The position numbers and the translations under genes were made by a program. A stretch of DNA of 23,419 bases, taken from Betaproteobacteria bacterium. Its GTDB lineage: Bacteria > Pseudomonadota > Gammaproteobacteria > Burkholderiales > SG8-41. Below are positions 22,544-23,419 of this stretch, in pieces (the stretch's first letter is position 1; each line of letters begins with the position of its first letter). The notes under the pieces were generated by a model that was not told the DNA's origin, ran no database searches, and saw only the letters and a program-made list of their open reading frames with translations. The stretch lies in contig JANYDM010000213.1 in assembly GCA_025363575.1 (NCBI GenBank), positions 1-23,419 on the forward strand, given 5' to 3'.

Positions 22544-23419
22544 ATGCGTCTGTACGTGGCAGGGTTCGCGGTGGGCGTATGGTGGCTGCAGCAGCAGGCT
22601 GAGTTGCCGGCGCTGCACGGCTACTGGTTTGCAGCGCCCTCTGCGTTCTTGGCGCTGATGGCCATGCGCCCGGCGGCAACGGCATGGCGGATCGCGCGCG
22701 GAATCGCAGCAACGGGCTGTTGCCTGGCGTGCGGCATCCTGTGGGCGGCATGGTGCGCGCAACTGCGTTTGGGTGATGCGCTGCCGGTAGAGTGGGAAGG
22801 CGAGGACATCAAAGTCGTCGGCGTGGTTGCCGCCATGCCGCAGCCGTACGAACGCAGCGTGCGCTTCGACTTCGATGTCGAGCGGGTGCTGACGCCGCAT
22901 GCAGTGGCGCCGACGCATATCGCCTTGTCGTGGTGGGGCGCGCCGGCGCGGGATGGACGAGCGTCGACTATGCAGGAGTTGCGCGCCGGGGAGCGCTGGC
23001 AGCTGACGGTGAGGCTGCGCCGGCCGCACGGCCTGCTCAACCCGCACGGTTTCGATTACGAGGCGTGGATGCTCGAGCGCGGTACTCGCGCGAGTGGCTA
23101 TGTGCGCTCCGGCAGCGGCAATCGTCGTGTCGACGTGCTGGTTGCGCGTCCGCAATATCTCGTCGAACGGATGCGGGAAGCAGTCCGCGCGCGTATACAG
23201 TCCGCGCTGGGCTCGGCGCCCTATGCCGGCGTACTGACTGCGCTGGCGGTCGGCGATCAGCGCGGCATCGATCAAATGCAATGGCAGGTGTTCACGCGCA
23301 CCGGCGTCAACCATCTGATCAGCATCTCGGGACTGCATGTCACCATGATATCGGGGCTCGCATTCGCGCTCGTCTATTGGGCATGGCGGCGCAGCGCGGG
23401 CCTGACCTTGGGGCTGCCG
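22544..23419 (+). CDS. comEC: ComEC/Rec2-family DNA uptake protein, N-terminal part
   Basis: The first 292 codons of a gene that runs off the window. ComEC forms the inner-membrane channel that passes single-stranded DNA into the cell during natural transformation. Here the N-terminus has three hydrophobic segments (about 3-15, 25-40 and 50-70). A soluble DUF4131/OB-like region (about 80-200) with L-N-P-H-G-F-D-Y-E-A-W-M-L-E-R-G follows, the typical ComEC stretch. The competence membrane domain begins at V-L-T-A-L-A-V-G-D-Q-R-G and T-G-V-N-H-L-I-S-I-S-G-L-H (about 228-265). ATG at 22544 has GGTGA upstream; an in-frame ATG at 22538 is possible, and a stop at 22535-22537 blocks anything earlier. 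It is divergent from DUF2062. Confidence 0.92.
   Translation, partial: MRLYVAGFAVGVWWLQQQAELPALHGYWFAAPSAFLALMAMRPAATAWRIARGIAATGCCLACGILWAAWCAQLRLGDALPVEWEGEDIKVVGVVAAMPQPYERSVRFDFDVERVLTPHAVAPTHIALSWWGAPARDGRASTMQELRAGERWQLTVRLRRPHGLLNPHGFDYEAWMLERGTRASGYVRSGSGNRRVDVLVARPQYLVERMREAVRARIQSALGSAPYAGVLTALAVGDQRGIDQMQWQVFTRTGVNHLISISGLHVTMISGLAFALVYWAWRRSAGLTLGLP

Overview
The window looks like chromosomal DNA of a GC-rich betaproteobacterium, most likely of the Burkholderiales. The evidence is five Bug/TctC-type periplasmic solute receptors in 23 kb, a comEC/DUF2062 divergent pair, a BpPRF-type persulfide dioxygenase-rhodanese fusion and many carboxylate and acyl-CoA enzymes. I see no tRNA, rRNA, CRISPR array, transposase, integrase or attachment site. 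Coding density is high and the spacers are short.

Layout. (1) 1-1500 is a small regulatory region. It holds the 3' end of a Crp/Fnr-family regulator broken by one missing base near position 125, then a convergent NarX/UhpB-type histidine kinase with no response regulator in view. A perfect 20-bp palindrome (1429-1448) lies upstream of the kinase. The stretch 330-472 holds nothing I can identify. (2) 1507-5085 is a divergent metabolic unit. A Bug receptor and an alpha/beta hydrolase lie on the minus strand, and an AtuA-family protein and a DUF4387 protein on the plus strand, around a 63-bp shared upstream region. (3) 5187-5627 is a lone CHRD-domain lipoprotein. (4) 5638-11128 is an amide/carbamoyl module. 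A full-length allophanate hydrolase (minus) is divergent from a kynurenine-formamidase-like hydrolase (plus), followed by a complete taurine/nitrate-type ABC importer (binding protein, permease, ATPase). No urea carboxylase is in view.

(5) 11226-21213 is one tightly packed plus-strand run of nine genes: Bug receptor, persulfide dioxygenase-rhodanese fusion, Bug, divergent Bug-like receptor, NDP-forming acyl-CoA synthetase, acyl-CoA dehydrogenase, SCP-x/Ltp2-like thiolase, DUF35 zinc-ribbon/OB protein, Bug. Several junctions overlap by 1 or 4 nt, which suggests translational coupling. Together the genes suggest uptake of one or more carboxylic acids, CoA activation, dehydrogenation and C-C cleavage, with a sulfane-sulfur oxidising enzyme built in. 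This is the most interesting part of the window. I infer that the substrate may be a sulfur-containing acid, or that the product stream releases persulfide. No TctA/TctB membrane components are present, so the receptors must use a transporter encoded elsewhere or act as sensors.

(6) 21220-23419 is housekeeping: a DNA-3-methyladenine glycosylase and a DUF2062 membrane protein on the minus strand, and the 5' part of comEC on the plus strand, cut by the window edge. Two inverted repeats lie in the DUF2062/comEC spacer.
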